The notes under the pieces were generated by a model. That model worked only from the letters and a program-made list of their open reading frames with translations. It did no database searches and was not told the origin of the DNA. Positions 25,184 through 34,657 of a stretch of DNA of 64,000 bases are shown one piece after another (position 1 is the stretch's first letter; each line of letters begins with the position of its first letter). Source of the DNA: Bacteroides sp. CAG:443. Lineage in GTDB: Bacteria > Bacteroidota > Bacteroidia > Bacteroidales > Bacteroidaceae. Position numbers and translations under genes: made by a program. The stretch is taken from positions 1 to 64,000 of the forward strand of contig FR887816.1 in NCBI GenBank assembly GCA_000432735.1, read 5' to 3'.

Positions 25184-27676
25184 ATGGTAAGAAGAAAAAA
25201 AATAGACACAGATAGTTTGAAGAAAGCAGGAGATGACGAACTCTCCATGGTGACTGAGATCGATACAGCGCCCGAAAATCTATCTGCCGATGAACTGGAG
25301 AAGGAAATCCCCATCATGACACTGCGTAACATGGTGATGTTTCCTAGCGTAGTCATGCCCGTTACGGCAGGAAGACGTACTACGCTGAAACTCGTACATG
25401 AAGCGATGAAGGAAAAGAAACACATCGTCATTGCAACGCAGAAAGCCATGGAAGTAGAAGAGCCTGGATTGTCGGATTTGTATCCTATTGCTGTTATCGG
25501 ACGCGTATTGCGCGTATTCGAAATGCCGGGCGGAAACACGACCGTAATCCTGCAGGCAAGTAATGTAAAGGTACATCTGGATGAGGCTACCGCTGCACGT
25601 CCTTACCTGAAAGGAAAGGTCAGCCTGATAGAAGAGCAGATGGAACCTACGGATTCGGACGAGTTCAAGGCTCTCATGGATACATGTATCGAACTGAGCA
25701 ATAACTTTATCGATGTAGCCGACCACATGAGTCCGGATATTGCTTTCGCGCTGAAAAATCTGCCTAAAAATCATGTGCTCGTAAATTATATCTGCACCAA
25801 CTTCCCTCTTTCCATCGAGGATAAGTTCCAGTTGCTGAAAGAAAATACGCTGAAGGACCGCCTGTACAGTCTGATACAGATACTGAACCGAGAAACGAAG
25901 CTGGCAAACCTGAAACAGGATATCCAGATGCGTACACGGGAAGACCTGGACAAGCAACAGCGTGAATACTTCCTGCAACAGCAGATCAAGAACATACAAG
26001 ATGAACTGGGACGCGGTCAGGAAGACGAAATAGACGAACTGCGCAACAAGGGCAAGGCAAAAAAATGGAAAAAGGAAGTTGCCGATGTCTTCGAACGTGA
26101 AGTTTCGAAACTGGAACGCATCAATCCGCAGTCGCCCGACTATAACGTTCAGCTCACTTACCTGCAAACCCTGCTGGCACTGCCGTGGGACGTATATTCT
26201 ACGGACGTACTGAATATACCTAATGCCGAAAAGGTATTGAACAAGGATCATTACGGACTGGAAAAGGTCAAGGAACGTATCCTGGAACACCTTGCCGTAC
26301 TGAAACTGAAAGGTGATTTGAAATCGCCGATTATCTGTCTTTACGGTCCTCCGGGAGTGGGTAAGACTTCGCTGGGACGTTCCATCGCCGCTGCCTTGAA
26401 GCGTAAATATGTACGTATGTCGCTGGGAGGTGTACACGATGAAGCCGAAATACGCGGACACCGCAAAACGTATATCGGAGCCATGCCGGGACGTATCATC
26501 AAGAGTCTCATTAAGGCGGAAACATCTAATCCGGTCATTATTCTCGATGAGATTGACAAGCTCAGCAGCGACCGTCAGGGAGACCCTGCATCGGCTATGC
26601 TGGAAGTGTTGGATCCCGAACAGAACAATGCATTCCACGATAATTACATCGACATGGATTATGACCTGTCGAAGGTAATGTTCATCGCGACGGCCAACAA
26701 CTTGGGAACCATCCCTACTCCGCTGCTCGACCGTATGGAACTCATCGAAGTAAGCGGATACATTACGGAAGAAAAGATTGAAATTGCACGCCGTCACCTT
26801 ATCCCGAAGGAGATGGAAGCAACCGGCCTGAAGAAAGAACATGTAAAATTCACCAAAGCTGCCATCGAGGATATCATAGAAAACTATACCCGCGAAAGTG
26901 GTGTACGTGAATTGGAAAAGAAAATCGGCAAGGTGATGCGAAAGATCGCTCTCGAAATAGCCAGCGACAAGTTTGAAGGATTGCATGAACTGAAACCGGC
27001 TGACATCCGACAATATCTGGGTGTGCCCGAATACTCACGCGACAAATATCAGGGAAATGATTATGCCGGAGTGGTAACGGGACTTGCATGGACGGCCGTA
27101 GGCGGAGAAATTCTGTTCGTAGAAACAAGTCTGAGCAGAGGAAAAGGCGGACGCCTTACCCTGACCGGAAATCTGGGAGATGTCATGAAGGAATCGGCTA
27201 TGCTGGCGCTGGAATATCTAAAGGCACATACGCATCTGCTCGATTTGCCGGAAGGTATTTTCGACAACTGGAACATTCACATTCATGTGCCGGAAGGAGC
27301 TATTCCAAAGGACGGACCGTCTGCCGGTATTACGATGGTCACCTCATTGGCTTCGGCCCTTACCCAGCGTAAAGTGAAGGCTAATCTAGCCATGACAGGA
27401 GAAATAACCCTGCGTGGTAAAGTACTTCCCGTGGGTGGAATCCGCGAAAAGATTCTGGCAGCCAAACGTGCGGGCATTACCGACATTATCTTGTGCGAAG
27501 AAAACCGCAAAGACATTGAAGAGATCCAGCCGTTGTATCTGAAAGGTCTGAACTTCCATTATGTAAAAGATGTCAAGGAGGTACTTGCGCTGGCACTGAC
27601 CGACGAGAAAGTAGCCGATGCTATCGATTTTACCGTAACCGACGATAAGGATAAAGACAAAGAAAAAGAAAAGTAA
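25184..27676 (+). CDS. lon: Lon, ATP-dependent protease
   Basis: An 830-residue LonA-type protease. The N-terminal substrate domain begins at IPIMTLRNMVMFPSVVMPV, a coiled-coil follows (QREYFLQQQIKNIQDEL), and the AAA+ core has Walker A GPPGVGKTS (about 388) and Walker B VIILDEIDKL. The protease dyad is intact: Ser713 in PKDGPSAGITM and Lys756 in GIREKILAAKRAG. A charged KDKDKEKEK tail closes the protein. It degrades misfolded and regulatory proteins. tgt begins 18 bases after its stop. Confidence 0.96.
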   Translation: MVRRKKIDTDSLKKAGDDELSMVTEIDTAPENLSADELEKEIPIMTLRNMVMFPSVVMPVTAGRRTTLKLVHEAMKEKKHIVIATQKAMEVEEPGLSDLYPIAVIGRVLRVFEMPGGNTTVILQASNVKVHLDEATAARPYLKGKVSLIEEQMEPTDSDEFKALMDTCIELSNNFIDVADHMSPDIAFALKNLPKNHVLVNYICTNFPLSIEDKFQLLKENTLKDRLYSLIQILNRETKLANLKQDIQMRTREDLDKQQREYFLQQQIKNIQDELGRGQEDEIDELRNKGKAKKWKKEVADVFEREVSKLERINPQSPDYNVQLTYLQTLLALPWDVYSTDVLNIPNAEKVLNKDHYGLEKVKERILEHLAVLKLKGDLKSPIICLYGPPGVGKTSLGRSIAAALKRKYVRMSLGGVHDEAEIRGHRKTYIGAMPGRIIKSLIKAETSNPVIILDEIDKLSSDRQGDPASAMLEVLDPEQNNAFHDNYIDMDYDLSKVMFIATANNLGTIPTPLLDRMELIEVSGYITEEKIEIARRHLIPKEMEATGLKKEHVKFTKAAIEDIIENYTRESGVRELEKKIGKVMRKIALEIASDKFEGLHELKPADIRQYLGVPEYSRDKYQGNDYAGVVTGLAWTAVGGEILFVETSLSRGKGGRLTLTGNLGDVMKESAMLALEYLKAHTHLLDLPEGIFDNWNIHIHVPEGAIPKDGPSAGITMVTSLASALTQRKVKANLAMTGEITLRGKVLPVGGIREKILAAKRAGITDIILCEENRKDIEEIQPLYLKGLNFHYVKDVKEVLALALTDEKVADAIDFTVTDDKDKDKEKEK

Positions 27677-27694
27677 AAGCCTGTTTTTAAGAAC

Positions 27695-28825
27695 ATGAAA
27701 TTTGAATTACAATATACAGATCCGCGTTCCAATGCCCGTGCGGGACTCATTACGACCGACCACGGACAGATAGAAACGCCTATCTTCATGCCGGTGGGTA
27801 CGCTGGGCAGCGTAAAGGCTGTCCACCTGCACGAACTGAAAGATGACATCAAGGCACAGATTATCTTAGGAAATACGTATCACCTCTACCTTCGCCCGGG
27901 ACTTGATGTCCTGGAGAAGGCAGGCGGACTTCATAAGTTCAATGGCTTCGACCGCCCGATGCTGACAGACAGTGGTGGCTTTCAGGTCTTTTCGCTGTCG
28001 GGTATCCGTAAGATGAAAGAGGAAGGAGTAGAGTTCCGTTCGCATATTGACGGTTCCAAACACATGTTCACACCGGAACGTGTGATGGATATCGAACGTA
28101 CCATCGGTGCCGATATCATGATGGCTTTCGATGAATGTACTCCCGGAACTGCCGATTATGATTATGCCAAGAAATCGATGGAACTGACTCACCGCTGGCT
28201 GGACCGCTGTATCGCCCGCTTCAACGAAACGGAACCTAAGTACGGTTATCAGCAGTCGCTCTTCCCTATCGTACAAGGTTGCGTTTATCCGGACTTGCGC
28301 CGCCGCTCGGCAGAATACATCGCATCGAAAAATGCCGATGGAAACGCAATCGGCGGACTGGCAGTAGGCGAACCTACTGAAAAGATGTACGAAATGATTG
28401 AAGTAGTCAATGAGATACTTCCTACCGACCGTCCGCGCTACCTCATGGGAGTCGGGACTCCGGTAAATATTCTGGAAGGCATTGAACGTGGTGTCGACAT
28501 GTTCGACTGTGTAATGCCTACCCGCAACGGACGAAACGGCATGCTCTTTACCAAAGACGGTATCATGAACATGCGCAACAAGAAATGGGAATACGACTAC
28601 TCTCCTATCGAAGCCGACGGAGCTTCGTATGTCGATACGATGTACAGCCGTGCCTATCTGCGCCACCTGTTCCACGCACAGGAACTGCTGGCCCTGCAGA
28701 TAGCTTCCATCCACAATCTGGCTTTTTACCTGTGGCTGGTAGGCGAAGCGCGTAAACACATCATTGCTGGCGACTTCTCAACCTGGAAGCCTGCCATGGT
28801 GAAACGCATTTCTACAAGATTATAA
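27695..28825 (+). CDS. tgt: Queuine/preQ1 tRNA-guanine transglycosylase lacking the zinc cysteines
   Basis: A 376-residue TGT with the catalytic blocks LTDSGGFQVFSLS, the PIVQGCVYPDLR strand and GGLAVGEPTEKM, YLMGVGTPVNILE and DCVMPTRNGRNG. Canonical bacterial TGT then has a C-x-C-x2-C...H zinc site. Here the three cysteine positions are G309, S311 and D314 (in DGASYVDTMYSRAYLRHL), while the histidine (H340) remains. The catalytic aspartates look intact. It exchanges guanine 34 for a queuosine precursor in GUN tRNAs. It lies between lon and the permease gene in one direction. Confidence 0.93.
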   Translation: MKFELQYTDPRSNARAGLITTDHGQIETPIFMPVGTLGSVKAVHLHELKDDIKAQIILGNTYHLYLRPGLDVLEKAGGLHKFNGFDRPMLTDSGGFQVFSLSGIRKMKEEGVEFRSHIDGSKHMFTPERVMDIERTIGADIMMAFDECTPGTADYDYAKKSMELTHRWLDRCIARFNETEPKYGYQQSLFPIVQGCVYPDLRRRSAEYIASKNADGNAIGGLAVGEPTEKMYEMIEVVNEILPTDRPRYLMGVGTPVNILEGIERGVDMFDCVMPTRNGRNGMLFTKDGIMNMRNKKWEYDYSPIEADGASYVDTMYSRAYLRHLFHAQELLALQIASIHNLAFYLWLVGEARKHIIAGDFSTWKPAMVKRISTRL

Positions 28826-28837
28826 AAGATTCAGGCA

Positions 28838-29968
28838 ATGAAACTGATAAGCAAACTTCAACTGAAAGAACTTTTTAAGAGGAAATGGCTGAAAAGGCTT
28901 GACCGCTATATTATTGTCAAGTTCCTGGGTACATACTTTTTCGCCATCGCCTTGATTATTTCTATTGCCGTAGTATTTGATGTCAACGAAAATATCGACC
29001 ACTTTATCAATAACAAGGCACCGCTGAAAGCCATTGTTTTTGATTATTATCTGAACTTTATACCTTATTATACAAATCTGTTCAGTCCGTTGTTCGTTTT
29101 CATCGCGGTAATCTTCTTTACCTCAAAGCTGGCGGAAAACTCCGAGATCATCGCCATGTTTTCTACCGGAATGAGCTTTAAGCGACTCATGGTACCGTAC
29201 ATGATTTCGGCAGCCATCATTTCGGCTGTTACCTTTGTACTGGGAACGGAAGTAATTCCTACGGGAAGTGTAACCCGCCTGAAGTTTGAAGAACTATACA
29301 AGAAAAAGAAATCGGCAGATTACGCACGAAACATTCAGTTGGAAGTAGATACTGGAGTCGTCGCTTACATGGAACGATACGACGCCTACAGTAAAAGTGG
29401 ATATCATTTCTCGCTGGATAAGTTTGAAGACCACAAACTCGTATCTCACCTTACGGCACGTCGCGCCACGTACGACACGACCATGTATCACCGCTGGATT
29501 ATCAAAGATTACATGATACGTGAGATGAGAGGAATGCGTGAAATCATTACGCGTGGAGATCGTTTAGATTCTATTATCAACATGGAGCCTCAGGATTTTC
29601 TGATTACACGCGGACAGCAGGAAACAATGACCAGCCCGCAACTGCGAGAATACATATCGAAACAGAAACAGCGAGGTTTTGCCAATATCAAAGAGTTTGA
29701 GGTGGAATATCACCGGCGCATTGCCATGTCGTTCGCCGCATTCATCCTGACATCCATCGGACTGTCCCTTTCTTCCCGAAAAGTAAAAGGAGGCATGGGA
29801 TTGCACCTCGGTATCGGACTTGCCCTCAGTTTCTCGTACATTCTGTTCCAGACCATTTCGTCTACTTTCGCCATAAACGGTAATGTGTCGCCCGCCATAG
29901 CGGTATGGATACCGAATGTACTATATCTTTTCATTGCCATCTATTTGTATCGGAAAGCCCCCAAATAA
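28838..29968 (+). CDS. LptF/LptG-family LPS export permease
   Basis: A 376-residue YjgP/YjgQ-type membrane protein: three transmembrane helices in the first 120 residues (first in FLGTYFFAIALIISIAVVF), a beta-jellyroll periplasmic domain (about 145-270), and three C-terminal helices (last in IAVWIPNVLYLFIAIYLY). It belongs to the inner-membrane part of the Lpt machine that extracts lipopolysaccharide. Whether it corresponds to LptF or LptG cannot be decided from this window. It starts 12 bases after tgt, so lon, tgt and this gene may share transcripts. Confidence 0.9.
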   Translation: MKLISKLQLKELFKRKWLKRLDRYIIVKFLGTYFFAIALIISIAVVFDVNENIDHFINNKAPLKAIVFDYYLNFIPYYTNLFSPLFVFIAVIFFTSKLAENSEIIAMFSTGMSFKRLMVPYMISAAIISAVTFVLGTEVIPTGSVTRLKFEELYKKKKSADYARNIQLEVDTGVVAYMERYDAYSKSGYHFSLDKFEDHKLVSHLTARRATYDTTMYHRWIIKDYMIREMRGMREIITRGDRLDSIINMEPQDFLITRGQQETMTSPQLREYISKQKQRGFANIKEFEVEYHRRIAMSFAAFILTSIGLSLSSRKVKGGMGLHLGIGLALSFSYILFQTISSTFAINGNVSPAIAVWIPNVLYLFIAIYLYRKAPK

Positions 29969-29981
29969 ATAGAAAATATTT

Positions 29982-30024
29982 TTTCAGTCATATAATGTGC
30001 TATACACACATTATATGACTGAAA
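29982..30024. repeat. Perfect 18-bp inverted repeat between permease and recombinase genes
   Basis: Two 18-base arms (TTTCAGTCATATAATGTG and its exact complement) surround a seven-base centre. Neither strand has a U-run after the stem, so it is not a classical terminator. It lies about 77 bases before the start of an orphan tyrosine recombinase, which makes it a candidate binding or crossover site. Confidence 0.7.
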
Positions 30025-30100
30025 TCTTCCGGCAATAAAAACATAACTGCCGTTTAATGGTTTATATTGCTTTTCATTCACTTTTTAAATGATATAAACC

Positions 30101-31186
30101 ATGTTCACTGTAACGATCAATTTACAAATTTCTTTTGATAAGGAAAACCAAGTACACAGCAAAGAACTTGCTCAGCTTGTCAACGAAGAATTAAAACAAT
30201 CAGTCCAGTCAATACAAAATAAGTACAATCAAATTAAAATACCACCCAACTCATCTGTCGAGGAGAACTCACAAACAAATTTCTTTGACTTTGCCGACCA
30301 TGAAGCTAACGAATTAGAGCTCAATCGCAGATATAACACTTCACGCAATTATCGCACAGCAATAAAACGTCTGCGAGAATATACGGAATCAACCGTTCTT
30401 CCATTCAATCATATCACGGTACAGTTTATAGACAATTTTGAAAGTTTCCTGAAAAAAAGAGCATGTAGCCTCAATACGATTTCATGCTATATGCGTTCAC
30501 TAAGAGCCATATACAACAAAGCCGTCAATCAGCAATTAGTGATTCAGCAATTGCCTTTTAACAACGTATTTACAGGAACAGAAACTACACGCAAACGGGC
30601 CGTTTCATGCATGCTCATCCGGAAGCTTACTCAATTAGATTGCACCTCGAATCCTGCCATGCAGCTGACTAAAGATATCTTTCTATTTAGCTTCTATACC
30701 CGTGGCATTTCTTTTATCGATATTGCTTATATGCAATACTCGCATATAAAAAATGGTTACCTGAAATATCAACGCAGCAAAACCCATCAATCTCTTTCTG
30801 TACGCTTAGAAATACCTGCTTATAAAATAATCAAGCGCTATTGGGGTACCTCCCGGGCCGGATATCTCTTTCCTATATTAACAAGTACAGAAGCTGAACA
30901 ATGTTACAAAGAATATCGCTATCAATTAGGATTATATAATAAACGGTTAAACAGAATAGGAATGTTGTTAGGATTGAAATGTAATTTATCATCTTATGTT
31001 TCTCGCCATACATGGGCCACTTTGGCTCGAGAATACGGAATTCCTCTGTCTATTATCAGTGAGGGATTAGGACATACATCAGAACGAACTACCCGTATAT
31101 ATATAAAACATTTAGACAAGCAGCAAATAGATAAGGCTAACCATAAATTATTATGTAAGACCTTATGCACCCCAGAACAAGAATAG
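30101..31186 (+). CDS. Tyrosine recombinase (integrase family)
   Basis: A 361-residue recombinase: N-terminal arm, SAM-like core-binding domain (about 75-165; RRYNTSRNYRTAIKRLREY), then the catalytic domain. Catalytic residues visible are the first arginine (FYTRGISFIDIAYMQ), the Arg-His pair in SSYVSRHTWATL, histidine in LGHTSERTT and the nucleophile tyrosine in RIYIKHLD. This is the Bacteroides type used by conjugative and invertible elements. No other mobile-element genes flank it, so it is either an orphan or acts on a distant or invertible site. A terminator follows. Confidence 0.88.
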   Translation: MFTVTINLQISFDKENQVHSKELAQLVNEELKQSVQSIQNKYNQIKIPPNSSVEENSQTNFFDFADHEANELELNRRYNTSRNYRTAIKRLREYTESTVLPFNHITVQFIDNFESFLKKRACSLNTISCYMRSLRAIYNKAVNQQLVIQQLPFNNVFTGTETTRKRAVSCMLIRKLTQLDCTSNPAMQLTKDIFLFSFYTRGISFIDIAYMQYSHIKNGYLKYQRSKTHQSLSVRLEIPAYKIIKRYWGTSRAGYLFPILTSTEAEQCYKEYRYQLGLYNKRLNRIGMLLGLKCNLSSYVSRHTWATLAREYGIPLSIISEGLGHTSERTTRIYIKHLDKQQIDKANHKLLCKTLCTPEQE

Positions 31187-31219
31187 AGATTAATTAATCA
31201 GAAACAATAGATAAAAAAG

Positions 31220-31264
31220 AAGTTGCCCGCTCCCGGAAAATTCCGTATAGAGGGCAACTTTTTG
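31220..31264 (+). terminator. Terminator of the recombinase gene
   Basis: Outer arms AAGTTGCCC / GGGCAACTT with an inner CGGAA/TTCCG stem, then TTTTGC. It sits between the rightward recombinase and the leftward thioredoxin-fold gene. Confidence 0.8.
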
Positions 31265-31312
31265 CTTTTTGTTGTATTCAAATATTTTCTACCTCCACCT
31301 TCTCGCCCGACA

Positions 31313-31807
31313 TCAGTTCAGGAAAGAAGCCAATTCGGAAGTGGTCACATTCTTTGCCACAATCACACCGCGGCTGTCAATCAGATAATTCTTAAAGCCG
31401 CGTTCCAGGTCGTACGCCCGGAATATTTCCGAATCGGAACCATCTGTTTCTACATAGCAGTCAGTCTTTGCCAATCCATCCTGCTTTACCGTTGCATTAA
31501 AAACCGATGCATAGCGGTCAAAAGAAACAGAAATCAACTTTATCTGGCTGTATTTATCTGCCAGATGTGCCAATGCAGCATTTTTTTCTCTGGACGCTGC
31601 ATCGTAACTTGCCCAGAAGCTCAACAAAGTATAACCCTCACGGGCATCGTGCAGGTTGAGCAGCTGCACTGAATCGCAAAGCATCAACTGAGGGGCTTTA
31701 TCACCCAGCTTCAGTTTCTCTGCTGGAACGCTCTCCTTGCTAAAGCTCAGAGAGATTAGGGAACCTAAAACTAATACAACAAAAAACCATTTTACACTTT
31801 TAATCAT
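31313..31807 (-). CDS. Thioredoxin-fold exported protein without CxxC
   Basis: A 164-residue exported protein: signal peptide (FFVVLVLGSLISLSFS), then an AhpC/TlpA-like thioredoxin fold (LGDKAPQLMLCD, YTLLSFWASYDAASREKN, LISVSFDRY, NYLIDSRGVIVAKN). In TlpA/ResA proteins the segment after FWA is SWCGPC; here it is SYDAAS, so both redox cysteines are gone. It cannot catalyse disulfide exchange at that site and may be a binding or chaperone variant. A TATCTTTG -7 element lies about 125 bases upstream. Confidence 0.78.
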   Translation of the reverse strand: MIKSVKWFFVVLVLGSLISLSFSKESVPAEKLKLGDKAPQLMLCDSVQLLNLHDAREGYTLLSFWASYDAASREKNAALAHLADKYSQIKLISVSFDRYASVFNATVKQDGLAKTDCYVETDGSDSEIFRAYDLERGFKNYLIDSRGVIVAKNVTTSELASFLN

Positions 31808-31931
31808 GTAATTTGATTTTAGTTAATACTATCCGGGACTGCCCTTTCACAGTGATTTCTACCCGGAACATTGCTTGATGAAAGACACCTTTATACAAAG
31901 GTTTCATTTCATATTTTTGAGAAATCTGCGG

Positions 31932-31939
31932 CAAAGATA
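31932..31939 (-). promoter_or_regulatory. -7 element of the thioredoxin-fold gene
   Basis: Minus-strand TATCTTTG fits the consensus and gives a predicted leader of roughly 115 bases, long for a small exported protein. Confidence 0.4.
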
Positions 31940-32068
31940 ACGACTTTTTATTTCACAGCCTAATAAAAATGTCATTTTTCATGTTTTGCAACATATTTTT
32001 ATACTTTTACCCCAGTATATTCTCCATAAAACTATGTCACTTTATGGTAAGGAAACCAAGAAAAACAG

Positions 32069-32076
32069 TATATTTG
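32069..32076 (+). promoter_or_regulatory. -7 element of serB
   Basis: TATATTTG fits TAnnTTTG and lies 24 bases before the MDKTTTEL start codon. It falls inside a longer upstream reading frame, so it supports the shorter start. Confidence 0.55.
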
Positions 32077-32099
32077 CAACTAATATCAGCATTATATAC

Positions 32100-33335
32100 A
32101 TGGATAAAACAACTACCGAACTCATACTTATACGTATCAGTGGCTTAGACCGTCCAGGTCTTACTGCTTCCATTACCGAAATACTTTCGGGTTATGACGT
32201 AGACATAATGGATATCGGACAAGCTGACATTCACAGTACGCTTTCATTAGGTATTCTCTTCAAATGCGGTGAAAAGGATTCAGGCAACATCATGAAGGAC
32301 CTGCTTTTCAAAGCATCGGAACTGGGAATCAATATTCGCTTCTATCCAATATCTCGTGAAGAATACGAAGAATGGGTCAGCATGCAAGGGAAAAACCGCT
32401 ATATCCTGACATTGCTGGGACGTAAACTGACCGCCCAGCAGATAGCCGGAGCAACCAAAATTCTGGCTAACCAAGGATTGAACATTGATGCCATCCGGCG
32501 CCTTACCGGACGTGTTCCCTTAGACGAGCGAAAAGCAAAGGTACGTGCCTGTATTGAATTTTCGGTTCGTGGTACCCCACGTGACATCGACGAGCTGCAA
32601 AGCGAACTGATGCGCCTGAGTACTACACTCGACATGGATTTTTCATTCCAGAAAGATACCATGTATCGCCGGATGCGAAGACTTATCTGCTTCGATATGG
32701 ATTCTACGCTGATAAAGACAGAGGTTATTGATGAACTGGCTAAACGTGCCGGTGTAGGCGAACAGGTACAAGAGATTACTGCACGTGCCATGCGAGGGGA
32801 AATTGATTTCCGAGAAAGTTTCAAGGAACGTGTCGCTCTGCTCAAAGGTCTTGATGAAAGTGTAATGAAAGACATAGCCGAGCACTTGCCCATTACAGAG
32901 GGAGTAGAACGTCTGATGTACGTATTGAAACGCTATGGCTATAAAATAGCCATCCTGTCGGGCGGGTTTACTTATTTCGGCAATTACCTGAAAGAACGGT
33001 TCGGCATTGACTACGTATATGCGAATAATCTGGAAATTGTAGATGGAAAGCTTACCGGGCGTTATGTAGGTGATATCGTAGACGGAAAGCGTAAAGCTGA
33101 ACTGTTACAACTTCTCGCACAGGTAGAAAATGTCGATATCGCACAAACAATAGCCGTAGGCGATGGAGCAAACGATTTACCCATGCTGTCCGCTGCAGGA
33201 CTAGGAATTGCCTTCCATGCCAAGCCTAAAGTAAAAGCCAATGCCAAACAGTCTATAAATACCATCGGACTGGATGGCGTATTATACTTTTTAGGATTTA
33301 AGGATTCATATCTCGACGAACGTGGAAACAGTTGA
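32100..33335 (+). CDS. serB: SerB, phosphoserine phosphatase with ACT domains
   Basis: A 411-residue enzyme. Two N-terminal ACT domains (ILIRISGLDRPGLTASITE and RYILTLLGRKLTAQQIAGA) precede a HAD phosphatase domain with motif I FDMDSTLIKTE, the AMRGEIDFRESFKERV block, motif II in ILSGGFTYF and motif IV GDGANDLPML. It removes phosphate from phosphoserine in the last step of serine synthesis, and the ACT domains suggest amino-acid feedback. The shorter start (MDKTTTEL) is preferred because a -7 element lies inside the longer frame. serB is followed closely by the helicase gene. Confidence 0.93.
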   Translation: MDKTTTELILIRISGLDRPGLTASITEILSGYDVDIMDIGQADIHSTLSLGILFKCGEKDSGNIMKDLLFKASELGINIRFYPISREEYEEWVSMQGKNRYILTLLGRKLTAQQIAGATKILANQGLNIDAIRRLTGRVPLDERKAKVRACIEFSVRGTPRDIDELQSELMRLSTTLDMDFSFQKDTMYRRMRRLICFDMDSTLIKTEVIDELAKRAGVGEQVQEITARAMRGEIDFRESFKERVALLKGLDESVMKDIAEHLPITEGVERLMYVLKRYGYKIAILSGGFTYFGNYLKERFGIDYVYANNLEIVDGKLTGRYVGDIVDGKRKAELLQLLAQVENVDIAQTIAVGDGANDLPMLSAAGLGIAFHAKPKVKANAKQSINTIGLDGVLYFLGFKDSYLDERGNS

Positions 33336-33355
33336 TTTATTTTGAGAAACAATAT

Positions 33356-34621
33356 ATGAAGTTTTCAGAACTGAATTTAGAAGATAGTGTACTACAGGCA
33401 CTCGATGCCATGAACTTTCAGGAGTGTACTCCTGTACAGGAACAAACGATTCCTGTTATTTTAGAAGGAAAAGATTTAATTGGTGTGGCACAGACTGGTA
33501 CAGGAAAGACTGCTGCATATTTATTGCCAGTCATCAACCAGCTAAGCAAAGGAGGCTATCCCGCCGATGCCATAAACTGTGTCATCATGTCCCCCACCCG
33601 TGAACTGGCACAACAGATAGACCAGCAAATGGAAGGCTTTTCCTATTTCATGCCAGTATCGAGTGTTGCCATCTATGGAGGAAACGACGGAGTACGTTTC
33701 GAACAAGAGAAGAAAGGTCTGACCTTAGGAGCAGACGTTGTCATCGCCACTCCCGGGCGTTTAATCAGCCATTTAAGTCTGGGGTATGTCGACCTGTCGA
33801 AGGTTTCTTTCTTTATCCTTGACGAAGCAGACCGTATGCTGGATATGGGATTTGCTGATGATATCATGCAAATAGTTAAATATCTGCCTAAAGAGCGACA
33901 GACCATTATGTTCTCCGCTACCATGCCCGCCAAAATACAGCAACTGGCAAAAACGATTCTGCAAAATCCGGTAGAGGTGAAGCTGGCAGTATCTAAACCG
34001 GCGGAAAAAATCATTCAGGCTGCATATATCTGTTACGAAGCACAAAAGTTAGGTATCATAGAAAGCCTTTTTAAGCAACAGAAACCTGAGCGAGTCATCA
34101 TTTTCGCTTCTTCCAAACTGAAAGTAAAAGAGGTAGCCAAATCACTGAAACGCATGAACCTGAATGTAGGAGAAATGCATTCCGACCTGGAACAAAGCCA
34201 GCGTGATGCAATCATGCATGAGTTCCGCAACGGACGAATCAGTATGCTGGTTGCTACAGATATCGTAGCACGTGGAATTGATATAGACGATATCCGACTG
34301 GTCATCAACTACGATGTTCCTAACGACAGTGAAGACTATGTACACCGCATTGGCCGTACGGCACGTGCCAACAATGACGGATGTGCCATTACTTTCGTCA
34401 GCGAAACAGAACAAAGCAAATTTAAGCAGATAGAAAACTTCCTTGGAAAAGATATTTATAAAATTCCTGTTCCAGAAGAACTTGGTGAAGCTCCTGAATA
34501 TGCTCCACGGGATAATCACAAAAAAGGAAGAAATCAAAATGCAAAAAATAAAGGGAAAAGACGTCCCTACAACAAGCGTCAGGGAAATAAGTCCAATAAA
34601 GACGCAGCCAAAGCACAATAA
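33356..34621 (+). CDS. DEAD-box RNA helicase
   Basis: A 421-residue helicase with the full DEAD-box set: Q motif (LNLEDSVLQALDAMNFQECTPVQ), motif I AQTGTGKT, Ia SPTRELAQQ, DEAD itself (FILDEADRMLDMG), motif III FSATMP, motif V VATDIVARGIDI and VI HRIGRTARAN, then a basic Lys/Arg/Asn-rich tail (KKGRNQNAKNKGKRRPYNKR). The tail is typical of RhlE/CsdA-like proteins that bind RNA nonspecifically, often in ribosome assembly or cold adaptation. ATG MKFSELNL is preferred to an upstream TTG. Confidence 0.93.
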   Translation: MKFSELNLEDSVLQALDAMNFQECTPVQEQTIPVILEGKDLIGVAQTGTGKTAAYLLPVINQLSKGGYPADAINCVIMSPTRELAQQIDQQMEGFSYFMPVSSVAIYGGNDGVRFEQEKKGLTLGADVVIATPGRLISHLSLGYVDLSKVSFFILDEADRMLDMGFADDIMQIVKYLPKERQTIMFSATMPAKIQQLAKTILQNPVEVKLAVSKPAEKIIQAAYICYEAQKLGIIESLFKQQKPERVIIFASSKLKVKEVAKSLKRMNLNVGEMHSDLEQSQRDAIMHEFRNGRISMLVATDIVARGIDIDDIRLVINYDVPNDSEDYVHRIGRTARANNDGCAITFVSETEQSKFKQIENFLGKDIYKIPVPEELGEAPEYAPRDNHKKGRNQNAKNKGKRRPYNKRQGNKSNKDAAKAQ

Positions 34622-34657
34622 GTATAAGTCTTCTTAGAAGCTTTACCTATAAAAAAT

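Noticed and set aside
25280..27013. A 577-codon open frame on the minus strand inside lon
   Set aside because: It is entirely antisense to a clearly conserved lon gene, has no recognisable motif and an odd composition rich in Phe, Tyr and Gln; it is a codon-bias shadow.
27866..28759. A 297-codon frame antisense to tgt
   Set aside because: Shadow of the conserved tgt gene with no domain or start signal.
29982..31264. Complete integrative element
   Set aside because: The recombinase has no excisionase, mobilisation or conjugation neighbours and no visible attachment-site repeats.
31986..32099. Longer N-terminus of SerB
   Set aside because: A consensus -7 element lies inside this stretch, and ACT-domain homology begins at the downstream ATG.
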